This document shows, piece after piece, positions 12,004-21,533 of a DNA stretch of 57,575 bases. Within the stretch, counting starts at the first letter, position 1; every line of letters begins with the position of its first letter. This stretch comes from Oscillospiraceae bacterium (GTDB taxonomy: Bacteria > Bacillota > Clostridia > Oscillospirales > Oscillospiraceae), in contig SVMM01000020.1 in assembly GCA_015067435.1 (NCBI GenBank), positions 1 through 57,575 on the forward strand, read 5' to 3'. Position numbers and translations under genes: made by a program. Below the pieces are notes generated by a model. It did not search any database and was not told the DNA's origin. It saw only the letters and a list, made by a program, of their open reading frames with translations.

Positions 12004-13029
12004 TTAAAGAAATGCAAGAAGCGCGTCAACATCCTCCGGCGTCGTCGCCCAGCTCGTCGCGAGGCGGATGACCGTCCGCCCGTCGGCGAGCTTTTCCCAG
12101 AAGCTGTAGACGACTTCGCCGTCCAGCTTTTGCAGCAGCGCGTCGTCCACGGCGAAGAACTGCTGGTTTGTCGGCGAATCGATGTACGTTTCGTAGCCTT
12201 TTTCCAGCATCCCCGCGCGCAGGCGCTCCGCCATGGCGTCGGCGTGCGCGCCGAGCGACTCGTACAGCCCATCAGAGAACAGCACGTCGAACTGGAGCCC
12301 GACCGACCAGCCCTTCGCCAGCAGCGCCCCGTGCTGCTTGATGCGGGAGAGGAAGCGCTCGGGCAGGTTGCCGTTCGGGAAGACCAGCGCCTCGCCGAAC
12401 AGCGCGCCGCACTTGGTCCCGCCGATGTAGAACGCGTCCGCGTTTGCCGCGAGCACCGGCAGCGTCACGTCCGTGCCGCGTCCGGCAAGGCCGCTGCCGA
12501 GGCGCGCGCCGTCGACGTACAGGGGGATGCCGTACGTCCGGCAGAGCACCGAAAGCGCCTCCAGCTCCGCGCGCGTGTAGAGCGTGCCGTACTCGGTGGG
12601 ATGTGAGATGTAGAGCATTCCCGGCTCGACAATGTGCTCGCGCGCCGCGTCGCCGCGCCACGTTTCAATCAGTGCGCGCACCTCGTCCGCGCGCACCTTG
12701 CCCGCGTGCTGCGGCACGGTGAGCACCTTATGGCCCGTGTACTCGATGGCGCCCGCCTCGTGGCCGTTGACGTGGCCCGTCACGGCGGCGATCACGCCCT
12801 GCCACGGACGCAGCAGCAGGTCGACGACGATCTGGTTGGTCTGCGTGCCGCCGGCGAGGAAGCGCACCTCCGCCCGCGGCGCGTCGCAGGCGGAGCGGAG
12901 CTTCTCCTGCGCGCTTTCGCAGTATTTGTCCGAGCCGTAGGCGGTCATGTGCTCGCCGGCGGTCTCCAGAAAGCGGTTCAGGATCGCCGGATGCGCGGTC
13001 TCCTGATAATCGCTTGCAAAGTAGAGCAT
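12004..13029 (-). CDS. ltaE: Low-specificity threonine aldolase family (PLP enzyme)
   Basis: Members cleave L-threonine or allo-threonine to glycine and acetaldehyde using pyridoxal phosphate. The 341-residue protein starts MLYFASDYQETAHPAIL, resembling the family start, and has the hydrophobic block with ISHPTEYGTLYTRAEL, LYVDGARLGSGLA (PLP-contacting Asp and Arg) and the probable PLP lysine in IGGTKCGALFG. It begins 13 bp after the upstream lipoprotein gene and is probably co-transcribed with it. Substrate preference cannot be read from sequence. Confidence 0.9.
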   Translation of the reverse strand: MLYFASDYQETAHPAILNRFLETAGEHMTAYGSDKYCESAQEKLRSACDAPRAEVRFLAGGTQTNQIVVDLLLRPWQGVIAAVTGHVNGHEAGAIEYTGHKVLTVPQHAGKVRADEVRALIETWRGDAAREHIVEPGMLYISHPTEYGTLYTRAELEALSVLCRTYGIPLYVDGARLGSGLAGRGTDVTLPVLAANADAFYIGGTKCGALFGEALVFPNGNLPERFLSRIKQHGALLAKGWSVGLQFDVLFSDGLYESLGAHADAMAERLRAGMLEKGYETYIDSPTNQQFFAVDDALLQKLDGEVVYSFWEKLADGRTVIRLATSWATTPEDVDALLAFL

Positions 13030-13042
13030 GTCCGCTCACCCG

Positions 13043-14638
13043 TCAGCCCGTGTAGGGCTTGTCGCTCTCGATGCAGATCATGCTGCGCGCGCCGTCCCAG
13101 CGGACGTTGAAGCCCAGCGCGGAGCCGAGGTCGCGCAGCTTGTAGTAGGTGTAGCCGCCGCCGTCCTCGTCCGTGAGGAGGATGGAGTCCAGCACGGCGT
13201 CCTTGCCGCCGACCTGCGTCTTCGCCGCGTTCCGGGAGTAGGTGCGCGAGCCGCTGAAGGGCACCGTCTCCGCGCCGCGGCTGGTGTACGCCGTGTTCGG
13301 CGTGAGGACGACGCTGCCGTTCCAGTCCACGTTGAACTGCGCCTTCGTGCCGTCGAGCAGCGAAGCGAGGTCGCGGACGCGGACATAGTTCGTCTCACCG
13401 CCGTTCGCGTCGCGCAGGGCGTAGCAGCTCAGCTCCACCGGCTCGCCGTCCAGCTCGACAATCTGCGTGCGGCCGAGCGCCAGCGGGACGTCGGTGCGCG
13501 TGGTGAAGCGGTAGACCTCCGCCGTCAGGCTGAGCAGATCCAGCGTCAGCGCGCCGCCTTCGATGGCCACGCCGTCCGCGGGGCCGGCGATCTGCGTCAC
13601 GGGGGAGTCGAAGCGCACCGTGATGTTCATGGTGAACGCATCCTCCAGCTCGCCGTACGGGTCTTCACCGCCGAACGGGTCTTCGCCGCCGGAGGGGAAG
13701 GGGTCCTCCTCGGTGTAGTACGAATCCAGGAATTCCAGCTCGCTGCGCAGGCTGTCCTCGTCGCCCAGATAAGCCTCCATCTCACCGCGGAAAGCGACGT
13801 CCGGATCGTCGTAGAAATCCACGAACCACGCGGCGTACTGCTGCACCTGCTCGTCGGTCAGCTCGACCTTGGACGCGCGCAGCGCCGCCGCGACATCCTT
13901 CTCGCGCGCCTTGCGCGTGGCGTCGTCCAGGCCTTCCCATTCCAGCCATTCAAGGTTGTAGCGCAGGCTTTCGTTCAGCTCGTCCTTGGACAAAGCCTTC
14001 AGCTCGCCGAGCGCTTCCTCGAATTCCGCGGGGCTGGAGTAGCGGGTCGATTCCGCCATGTCCTCGGCAATCTCCTTGAGCTGCGCGTCGGTAAAGCCGC
14101 TGGCGTTCTTCTTGCAGAGGGCAAGGATGTCCTCGGCGCGCTGCGCGATCTCCGCGTCGTCCGCCTCGTAGAAATCATCCTCCTCGATCTCCTCGCTGTC
14201 CCCGTCCGGCAGGTCCTCGTCCTCCGTCTCGTCGAGCATGTAGCGGTTGTCCAGCACGAGCGTCAGGCCGCCGCCGTCGCGCACCAGCGTGACGACGCTT
14301 TGCAGATCCTCTCCGGCGTCAAGCGCCTCCGCGCCCTCGGTGTAGATGGTGCGGAACGCCTCGTTGAACGATTCGACCGAGTCGAAGGCGGCGTTGTCCG
14401 TCGTGCCGTAATAGACCTTGCCGTCGACCTCGAAGCGCTCCAGCTGCGCGAGCTCCGCCTTCGTCTCGTCGTCGGCGTCCTCGAACAGCTCCTCGCTCAA
14501 GCCCGCCTTCATGGCGATCGTGCCGCTGCCGTCATCGTGGACGACGATGTCGATGTTTTCGTAGACGCAGCCGCTGAGCAGGGTGCACAGCATGGCGAGC
14601 GTCAGGATCAGCGCCGTCAGTTTTGACCGTTTTTTCAT
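13043..14638 (-). CDS. Lipoprotein with LppM-like and stalk-type repeats
   Basis: A 531-residue predicted lipoprotein: a hydrophobic signal and lipobox LLSGC put the lipidated Cys at residue 24. The start of the mature part (IDIVVHDDGSGTI) resembles the LppM domain. The middle is very acidic with coiled-coil-like segments and a DPF/GGEDP repeat near residues 310-330. The C-terminal 140 residues carry two copper-amine-oxidase-N-like repeats (NYVRVRDLASLL and YYKLRDLGSALGFNVRWDG). The open frame extends 36 codons upstream, but only the ATG at 14638 has GGAG and a signal sequence directly after it. It is probably a surface-exposed protein of unknown role. Confidence 0.82.
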   Translation of the reverse strand: MKKRSKLTALILTLAMLCTLLSGCVYENIDIVVHDDGSGTIAMKAGLSEELFEDADDETKAELAQLERFEVDGKVYYGTTDNAAFDSVESFNEAFRTIYTEGAEALDAGEDLQSVVTLVRDGGGLTLVLDNRYMLDETEDEDLPDGDSEEIEEDDFYEADDAEIAQRAEDILALCKKNASGFTDAQLKEIAEDMAESTRYSSPAEFEEALGELKALSKDELNESLRYNLEWLEWEGLDDATRKAREKDVAAALRASKVELTDEQVQQYAAWFVDFYDDPDVAFRGEMEAYLGDEDSLRSELEFLDSYYTEEDPFPSGGEDPFGGEDPYGELEDAFTMNITVRFDSPVTQIAGPADGVAIEGGALTLDLLSLTAEVYRFTTRTDVPLALGRTQIVELDGEPVELSCYALRDANGGETNYVRVRDLASLLDGTKAQFNVDWNGSVVLTPNTAYTSRGAETVPFSGSRTYSRNAAKTQVGGKDAVLDSILLTDEDGGGYTYYKLRDLGSALGFNVRWDGARSMICIESDKPYTG

Positions 14639-14690
14639 GGGGATGCTCCTTTCAACGTGCTTTTTTGTGATGATTGCCGCGAAAAAACCC

Positions 14691-14718
14691 TTGACTTTGG
14701 GATTTCTTTTTATATAAT
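14691..14718 (+). promoter_or_regulatory. Promoter of rpsF-ssb-rpsR
   Basis: -35 TTGACT (14691-14696) and consensus -10 TATAAT (14713-14718), spacing 16, about 80 bases before the rpsF start. A strong promoter is expected for a ribosomal protein operon. Confidence 0.75.
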
Positions 14719-14742
14719 AATAGGGCTTGTTCAAAAACGCAA
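14714..14742 (-). promoter_or_regulatory. Possible promoter for the lipoprotein gene
   Basis: Minus strand: TTGCGT (14737-14742) and TATTAT (14714-14719), spacing 17. It overlaps the rpsF -10 on the other strand almost completely, so the two promoters would compete for polymerase. Confidence 0.4.
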
Positions 14743-14753
14743 GCAAAATCCTT

Positions 14754-14774
14754 GCTCACGCCGCGAGCGTGGGC
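14754..14774 (+). promoter_or_regulatory. Leader hairpin before rpsF, possible S6:S18 site
   Basis: An 8-bp stem (GCTCACGC with GCGTGGGC, one G-U pair) closes a 5-base loop just upstream of the AAGGAGGTG of rpsF, with a CCG in the apical part. Many bacteria autoregulate rpsF-rpsR by S6:S18 binding to a leader hairpin with a CCG bulge. The resemblance here is loose, so the assignment is tentative. Confidence 0.35.
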
Positions 14775-14798
14775 CAAAGTCCAAAAGGAGGTGCAACT

Positions 14799-15095
14799 AT
14801 GGCGAAAGTCACAGCCAACTACGAGGTCGTGTTCATCATCGACCCGGCTCAGGGTGAGGAAGGCGTTGCCGCGCTGACCGAGAAGTTCAAGACCCTGGTC
14901 GAGCAGAACGCGAGCGAGGTCGTGGTGGAGGAGTGGGGCAAGCGCAAGCTGGCCTACGCGATCAACTACATCACCGAGGGCCACTATGTCCTGATCTCGT
15001 TCACGAGCGCTCCGGAGTTCCCCAAGGAGCTGGACCGTATCCTCGGCATTACCGACGGTATCATCCGCTCCATGATCGTCTGCAAGGACGAATAA
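14799..15095 (+). CDS. rpsF: 30S ribosomal protein S6
   Basis: A 98-residue S6 protein that pairs with S18 on the platform of the 30S subunit. Recognisable features: YEVVFIIDPAQGEE at the start, then VVVEEWGKRKLAYAINYITEGHYVLISF, the core beta-alpha-beta pattern. The frame is open upstream, but the ATG at 14799 has a near-perfect AAGGAGGTG 6 bases before it and gives the family's start. It is the first gene of rpsF-ssb-rpsR. Confidence 0.97.
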   Translation: MAKVTANYEVVFIIDPAQGEEGVAALTEKFKTLVEQNASEVVVEEWGKRKLAYAINYITEGHYVLISFTSAPEFPKELDRILGITDGIIRSMIVCKDE

Positions 15096-15107
15096 GGAGG
15101 AACGGGG

Positions 15108-15566
15108 ATGTTAAACCGCATCGTCATCATGGGCCGCCTGACCCGTGATCCCGAGCTGCGCCGCACGCAGAGCGGCGTCGCCGTCACGACGATCACCGTT
15201 GCCGTGGATCGGGACTTCCAGTCCAGAGATTCGCAGGAGAAGCAGACGGATTTCATCGACGTGGTCGCGTGGCGCTCCACCGCGGAGTTTGTCAGCAAGT
15301 ATTTTACCAAGGGTAAAATGATCGTGGTCGACGGTTCGCTCCAGTCCCGCAAGTGGCAGGACAAGAACGGCCAGAACCGCGTTTCGTGGGAGGTCCAGGC
15401 GGACAACGTTTACTTCGGCGAGTCCCGCCGCGACGGGCAGGGCGGCGATTATGCCGCGCCGGCCTACGGCGGCGGACAGTCCTACGCCGCCCCTGCCGAG
15501 AGCTATGCCGCTCCCGCGGGCGGAGGCTTTGCCGAGGTCGAGGAGGACGGCGAGCTGCCGTTCTAA
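15108..15566 (+). CDS. ssb: Single-stranded DNA-binding protein
   Basis: A 152-residue SSB: an N-terminal OB fold (about 1-108) starting MLNRIVIMGRLTRDPELR, a Gly/Tyr/Ala-rich flexible linker (about 115-140) and the acidic tip EEDGELPF that binds partner proteins in replication and repair. AAGGAGG is present 13 bases after the rpsF stop. The order rpsF-ssb-rpsR is the standard Firmicutes arrangement. Confidence 0.97.
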   Translation: MLNRIVIMGRLTRDPELRRTQSGVAVTTITVAVDRDFQSRDSQEKQTDFIDVVAWRSTAEFVSKYFTKGKMIVVDGSLQSRKWQDKNGQNRVSWEVQADNVYFGESRRDGQGGDYAAPAYGGGQSYAAPAESYAAPAGGGFAEVEEDGELPF

Positions 15567-15602
15567 GATCCAACTCATTCTGATATAAGGAGGAACTCCA
15601 TT

Positions 15603-15860
15603 ATGGCTATGGAACGCGAAAACAGAGCGCCCCGCGCCGGCGGCCCCAACCGCAAGCGCAGGAAGGTTTGCCAGTTCTGCGCGGACAAGTGCGAATATAT
15701 CGACTACAAGGATGCCGCGAAGCTCAAGCGCTTTATTTCCGAGCGCTCGAAGATCCTGCCCCGCAGGACGACCGGCACCTGTGCGATGCATCAGCGTCAG
15801 CTGACGACCGCCATCAAGCGCGCCCGTCAGATCGCGCTGCTGCCGTTCGTGACCGAGTAA
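15603..15860 (+). CDS. rpsR: 30S ribosomal protein S18
   Basis: An 85-residue S18 with [17 protein letters not shown] (four-cysteine-type start seen in some Firmicutes) and the conserved C-terminal [15 protein letters not shown] and [20 protein letters not shown]. It binds S6 and 16S rRNA. AAGGAGG precedes the ATG. It is the last gene of the operon, followed by a terminator. Confidence 0.97.
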   Translation: MAMERENRAPRAGGPNRKRRKVCQFCADKCEYIDYKDAAKLKRFISERSKILPRRTTGTCAMHQRQLTTAIKRARQIALLPFVTE

Positions 15861-15879
15861 GGCAAGCGGAAGCTATGAG

Positions 15880-15906
15880 AAAAGGACGCCGCAGCGGCGC
15901 CCTTTT
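15880..15906 (+). terminator. Terminator after rpsR
   Basis: A GC-rich stem (AAAAGG-CGCCGC with GCGGCGCCCTTTT, one mismatch) ends in CTTTTCTTTTT about 20 bases after the rpsR stop, a rho-independent terminator. Confidence 0.75.
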
Positions 15907-15923
15907 CTTTTTGCAATCATTTC

Positions 15924-15952
15924 TTTACAACTTGTATTTTTCGTGATAATCT
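15924..15952 (+). promoter_or_regulatory. Possible promoter for the XRE regulator and lepA
   Basis: TTTACA (15924-15929) and TAATCT (15947-15952), spacing 17, in an AT-rich stretch between the rpsR terminator and the regulator gene. The -10 is weak, so the exact position is uncertain. Confidence 0.4.
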
Positions 15953-15988
15953 TATACACAACGTATTGAAGGACAGGGGAAATGCACC

Positions 15989-16666
15989 ATGAACGCTGAC
16001 TTTTCCAGAACGCTCGCCCTGCTGCGGCAGGAGAAGGGCATTTCGCAGCGGCAGGCGGCGAAGGACCTCGGCATCTCGCAGGCGCTGATGTCGCACTATG
16101 AAAACGGCGTGCGCGAGCCGGGGCTTGCCTTTGTGCGCAAGGTCTGCGACTATTACCACGTGAGCGCGGACTATCTGCTGGGGCGCACGCTGGACCGGGA
16201 CGGCGCGGTGATCGACGCGCAGGAGCTCTACGACGCGAGCAACGAGAAGGGCACGCTGCGCGGCAGCGTCACGGCGACGCTGCAAAAGAAGCTGCTGGTC
16301 AACACGACGAGCCTGCTGTTCGAGCTGCTCGGCCGCACCGGCTCGCGCGAGGCGGTGAACGCCGCGGGCGGATACCTCGGCGGCGCGCTCTATCAGCTCT
16401 ACCGGATGCTGCACCGCGCGGCGGGCGGGAAGGATAAGTTCTTCGGCCTGGGCGGCACGGCGTTTTCCATGGACGCGGTGGACGCGGACATGCGCCTCGC
16501 GCGCGTCAGCTTCGCGCAGGCGCTCGACGCGCTGGAGGAGAATGAGGCGGCGCTGCCCGCGGTGGACAGCGCGGCGCTCTCCGAGGCGTATCCGAGCCTG
16601 ACGCAGAGCCTGACGCAGGTGCTGCACATGACCGAGGAGGACACCAACCGACTGTTGGGAAGATAA
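15989..16666 (+). CDS. XRE-family transcriptional regulator
   Basis: A 225-residue protein with an N-terminal Cro/CI-type helix-turn-helix (about 7-62): [20 protein letters not shown], then [16 protein letters not shown] and [13 protein letters not shown]. The C-terminal 150 residues are alpha-helical and not recognised; they may bind a ligand or dimerise. Targets are unknown. It ends 10 bp before lepA and is probably co-transcribed with it. Confidence 0.85.
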   Translation: MNADFSRTLALLRQEKGISQRQAAKDLGISQALMSHYENGVREPGLAFVRKVCDYYHVSADYLLGRTLDRDGAVIDAQELYDASNEKGTLRGSVTATLQKKLLVNTTSLLFELLGRTGSREAVNAAGGYLGGALYQLYRMLHRAAGGKDKFFGLGGTAFSMDAVDADMRLARVSFAQALDALEENEAALPAVDSAALSEAYPSLTQSLTQVLHMTEEDTNRLLGR

Positions 16667-16676
16667 GGGGACGGCC

Positions 16677-18479
<1,803 letters not shown>

Positions 18480-18482
18480 GAT

Positions 18483-18506
18483 AAAAGCAGCCGCAAGGCT
18501 GCTTTT
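18483..18506. terminator. Bidirectional terminator between lepA and HAD gene
   Basis: Perfect 10-bp arms AAAAGCAGCC/GGCTGCTTTT around a GCAA tetraloop, with T-runs reading out on both strands. It lies between the convergent lepA and HAD phosphatase genes and should terminate both. Confidence 0.85.
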
Positions 18507-18517
18507 TCTTTGTGATT

Positions 18518-19369
18518 TTATGCTTTTTCGCGTATTTTCCGGAGCTGCGCGGCGTTTTCCTCGCTCAGCACGTCGGCGATCGCCATCTTGCGCAGGATGT
18601 TCTTCATCGTCGTGTCCAGCATCGTGCCCTCGCGGTAGTCGGCGGGGAAGATGAAGTCCACGCGCCCGTCCGAGAGCAGGCCCTCCACGCCGGCGCGGTT
18701 GCTGTCCTGATACACGGCGACCGCCTGCCCGCCGTAGGCGCGCATCATCTTCATGCACGGCACGTCGGAGAGGCCGTCGCCCACGTAGATCATGTTCGTG
18801 AACGGGATGCGCTTGCTGTCGTCCGGCATGGAGGCGTTGAGCGTCCGGTCGTCCGCGACGTCCAGCACGCCCTTGTTGATGCGGTAGACGAACTGCGTCT
18901 TGTTCGTGAAGTTGACGTCCAGCTTCGGCCACATGGCGATGCCGTCCGCGCCGTAGAGGAACTCGCAGGCGTAGATTTCCTTAAACTCGTGCGCCACGCC
19001 GCTGCCCTCGATGATCTCCTTGAGCCCGGACGAGAGGACGTAGTGCTCCACCGAGACGCCCAGCTCCGCGCCGAAGGCGTTGATGCGCGAAAACCAGTCG
19101 CGTACGCCGGGGAACAACTCGATGGCGTTGCCGCACTTCACCAGATACCCGCGCTCCAGGCGGACGCCCTTCTTGCGGCACTCGTCGATCATCGTGTACA
19201 TGTAGGCGAGCAGGCCGTCCATGTGGTTTTCCCAGCCGAAGTTGTTGGCGATCGCCCAGAACTCCTTCGGCGTGTAGCCGAGGCTGGGGATAAAGGCGTA
19301 ATCCTGCATATCGGTGGTGCACAGCGTCTTGTCGAAATCGTAGAGGAACGCAACGATCGGCTTTTTCAT
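18518..19369 (-). CDS. HAD-superfamily phosphatase (PSP-like)
   Basis: A 283-residue haloacid-dehalogenase-type hydrolase. Motif I is DFDKT (near residue 11, both aspartates present), motif II the serine in LSSG, motif III a lysine (NKTQ) and motif IV GDGLSD. The cap resembles phosphoserine phosphatase-type (HAD-IB) members, but the substrate cannot be assigned. A start at 19396 is possible; the ATG at 19369 follows GGGGTGA and puts motif I at the usual distance. Confidence 0.85.
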   Translation of the reverse strand: MKKPIVAFLYDFDKTLCTTDMQDYAFIPSLGYTPKEFWAIANNFGWENHMDGLLAYMYTMIDECRKKGVRLERGYLVKCGNAIELFPGVRDWFSRINAFGAELGVSVEHYVLSSGLKEIIEGSGVAHEFKEIYACEFLYGADGIAMWPKLDVNFTNKTQFVYRINKGVLDVADDRTLNASMPDDSKRIPFTNMIYVGDGLSDVPCMKMMRAYGGQAVAVYQDSNRAGVEGLLSDGRVDFIFPADYREGTMLDTTMKNILRKMAIADVLSEENAAQLRKIREKA

Positions 19370-19411
19370 GGCTTCACCCCATTTGGCGGGCGTCATTTGC
19401 CCGAATGTGCG

Positions 19412-19437
19412 AAAAGCGGCGCCGCGGCGCCGCTTTT
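19412..19437. terminator. Terminator after divIVA
   Basis: Perfect 12-bp arms AAAAGCGGCGCC/GGCGCCGCTTTT with T-runs on both strands, directly after the divIVA stop on the minus strand. Confidence 0.8.
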
Positions 19438-19438
19438 T

Positions 19439-20197
19439 TCAGTTGTCCTCGTCCTCTTCGCCCGTGTAGTTGCGGCCGAATTTCAGATCCGCCAGCCGGA
19501 TCGGGCGCGTCGATTCATCGACGGGTGCGGCAGGCTCCGGCGCCGGGGCGGGCTCCGGCGCGATCTCCGGCGCGGCGGCACGCTGCACGCGCGCGGTGGG
19601 GAACGCGATCGTGGCGGCCATATCGGTGTGCTCCGGCTCGTGCTCGCGCTCGTAGGAGGCGACGATCCGCTCGCTCAGCGCCGCGACGTCCGCCGCCGCG
19701 TCGCGCTCCGCCTTCACCTCGGTGGTGGTCTTGCCGATCTCCTCGGGCGTCAGGTCGGGCAGGCGGTCGAGCGTGCGCAGCTGGTCCTCGCAGACCGCGC
19801 GCGTCTTGGCGATGAAGTCCTGCGTCTGCGCCTTGATGGCGTTGAGGCGCTTCTGCTCGGAGATGATCTCGTCGTGCAGCGCGCCGATGCGGGCGCGCGC
19901 TTCCATCTCGGCGTCGGCGAGCATGGTTTCCTTCTTTTCCTCCGCCTCGGATACCATGGAGCTCGCCATCTTCTGCGCCGCGAGCAGCGCGGAGCGCATC
20001 GAGTCCTCCGTGGCGCGGTACTCCTCGACCTTGTCGACGAGCACCTTCATCTTCGCCTTGAGCGTGGTGTTCTCCTTATAGAGCGCCGTATAGTCGTCGG
20101 TCAGCTCATCCAGAAACTCGTCCACCATCGTCATGTTGTACCCGCCGAAGGCGGATTTTGCAAAGGCGTGCTCCGCCACTTCCTGTGGTGTCAGCAT
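19439..20197 (-). CDS. divIVA: DivIVA-domain cell division/polarity protein
   Basis: A 252-residue protein with the N-terminal DivIVA lipid-binding motif (MLTPQEVAEHAFAKSAFGGY, then VDEFLDEL) and a long coiled coil to about residue 190, followed by an Ala/Pro-rich linker and a conserved-looking end RPIRLADLKFGRNYTGEEDE. DivIVA proteins bind curved membrane at septum and poles and recruit division or chromosome-anchoring partners. It lies downstream of sepF, a common Firmicutes order. The last gene of the cluster before the terminator. Confidence 0.9.
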   Translation of the reverse strand: MLTPQEVAEHAFAKSAFGGYNMTMVDEFLDELTDDYTALYKENTTLKAKMKVLVDKVEEYRATEDSMRSALLAAQKMASSMVSEAEEKKETMLADAEMEARARIGALHDEIISEQKRLNAIKAQTQDFIAKTRAVCEDQLRTLDRLPDLTPEEIGKTTTEVKAERDAAADVAALSERIVASYEREHEPEHTDMAATIAFPTARVQRAAAPEIAPEPAPAPEPAAPVDESTRPIRLADLKFGRNYTGEEDEDN

Positions 20198-20212
20198 AGA
20201 ATGGCCCTCCTG

Positions 20213-20677
20213 TTACAGATACAATCCGCTGCTTTCCAGTTCGTCGATCAGGTCGCCCATGATGTCGACGTGATAGGGAGTGATGATGTAGGTGCTCGCG
20301 GCGACCTTCTTGATCTTGCCCTCGCCCGCGTAGGCGACGCCGGACAGGAAGTCGATCAGGCGGCGCGCGATGTCCTTGTTCGTCGATTCCAGATTGATGA
20401 CGACCGTGCGCTTCTCCTTGAGATGGTCGGCGATCTCGGAGGCGTTCTCGAAGCGCTCGGGCTTGACGAGCACGACCTTGAGCTGCGTGGTTGCGTGGAT
20501 GTTTACGATCTTGTTGCGGCGGTCGTCCTCCGTCGTCCGGCGCGCGCCCGTGCCGGGGCGGTCGGAAAAGGCGCTCGTCTCGCCGCGGTCGCGCGGGTCC
20601 TCAAAATCCTCGTCGTAACCCTCGTCCTCGTCCTCATAGGGATGCGCCCACTTCTTCAGATCGTCCAGAATACCCAT
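20213..20677 (-). CDS. sepF: Cell division protein SepF
   Basis: SepF forms rings that organise FtsZ and tether it to the membrane. The 154-residue protein has an N-terminal amphipathic helix (MGILDDLKKWAHPY), an acidic linker and the C-terminal DUF552 core with VVINLESTNKDIARRLIDFLSG and the closing Tyr-rich YIITPY. The start at 20677 has GAGAGGGG; an in-frame ATG at 20701 overlaps the yggS stop (ATGA) and would add 8 residues before the membrane helix. The former fits the family better. Confidence 0.95.
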   Translation of the reverse strand: MGILDDLKKWAHPYEDEDEGYDEDFEDPRDRGETSAFSDRPGTGARRTTEDDRRNKIVNIHATTQLKVVLVKPERFENASEIADHLKEKRTVVINLESTNKDIARRLIDFLSGVAYAGEGKIKKVAASTYIITPYHVDIMGDLIDELESSGLYL

Positions 20678-20697
20678 TATATTTAAGCCCCTCTCTG

Positions 20698-21393
20698 TCA
20701 TTTGCTGTAGTCGCGGTGGCCGAAGATCGCCGTGCCGACGCGCACGATCGTGGCGCCGCAGCGGACGGCGTCCTCATAGTCGCCGCTCATACCCATCGAT
20801 AACATATCAAGCTTATTATGATACAGATTTTCGTTGATGTCAACATATATACGGCGAACTTTTTCAAAATATGGTATGCTTCCGTGCGGATCTTCCGCAA
20901 CGGGTGGTATGCACATCAGGCCGCGCAGACGGACATGCGGCAGGGACAACGCCTGCTCCGCCGCGGCGCGCACCTCCTCCGGCGCGAAGCCGCTTTTCGC
21001 CTCCTCGCCGCCGATGTTGACCTCCAGCAGGATCTCCTGCACGATGTCCAGCTTCTCCGCGCGCGCGTTGATCTCGGCGAGCAGCTCGGCGGAGCTGACC
21101 GACTCGATCAGGTCGACCCTGCCGACGACCTGCCTGACCTTGTTGCGCTGGAGGTGGCCGATGAAGTGCAGCGGCGCGCCGTCGTAGGCGTGCTCGTCGA
21201 GCTTCTGCGTCATCTCCTGCACGCGGTTTTCGCCCAGCGCGTCGATGCCGGCGGCGATCGCCTCCCGGCAAGCGGCTGCGTCGTTCATCTTGCTCGCGCC
21301 GACGAGCTTGACGTCCGCGGCGCTGCGGCCGCATTCCTCCGCGGCGCGGGCGATGTTGGCGCGCACCTGCGCGATGTTTTCTGCGATGCTCAT
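20698..21393 (-). CDS. yggS: YggS/YlmE-family PLP homeostasis protein
   Basis: A 231-residue single-domain PLP-binding protein of the alanine-racemase N-terminal fold, thought to buffer pyridoxal phosphate. Visible: VKLVGASKMNDA (the PLP lysine), GENRVQEM, HFIGHLQRNKVR, LLEVNIGGEEAKSGF and LSMGMSGDYEDAV(R)CGATIVRVGTAIFG. The usual ASKT/ASKY is ASKM here. The start at 21393 follows GGGAGGAAA. In-frame codons upstream pass through a hairpin and are not likely to be translated. The position before sepF is the conserved ylm-cluster order. Confidence 0.95.
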   Translation of the reverse strand: MSIAENIAQVRANIARAAEECGRSAADVKLVGASKMNDAAACREAIAAGIDALGENRVQEMTQKLDEHAYDGAPLHFIGHLQRNKVRQVVGRVDLIESVSSAELLAEINARAEKLDIVQEILLEVNIGGEEAKSGFAPEEVRAAAEQALSLPHVRLRGLMCIPPVAEDPHGSIPYFEKVRRIYVDINENLYHNKLDMLSMGMSGDYEDAVRCGATIVRVGTAIFGHRDYSK

Positions 21394-21430
21394 AGCTTTC
21401 CTCCCTGTACCCTGAAGAGTTTTATACACA

Positions 21431-21452
21431 TGGACCTCCATTCGGAGGTCCA
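21431..21452. repeat. Perfect hairpin upstream of yggS
   Basis: TGGACCTCC and GGAGGTCCA, 9-bp arms around ATTC, about 40 bases upstream of the yggS start. It has no T-run. It could hold a ribosome-binding-site-like GGAGG in a stem or stabilise a processed mRNA end. Confidence 0.5.
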
Positions 21453-21501
21453 TCGCCGTATTTCGCGGTTGCTGCGTGAGCGGCGGGCGAAATGGCATCA
21501 G

Positions 21502-21533
21502 ATCGGATCGTGTGATCTATCACACTATCCGAT
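21502..21533. repeat. Long inverted repeat across the hlyD-like stop codon
   Basis: 15-bp arms ATCGGATCGTGTGAT/ATCACACTATCCGAT with one mismatch around CT; the right arm includes the stop codon and last codons of the upstream gene. It has no T-run. It may be an mRNA 3'-end protector between two operon genes. Confidence 0.5.

Noticed and set aside
21507-21528. TGTGA/TCACA motif resembling a CRP/FNR site
   Set aside because: Half-sites are 4 rather than 6 bases apart, and it lies at a gene end within a larger inverted repeat.
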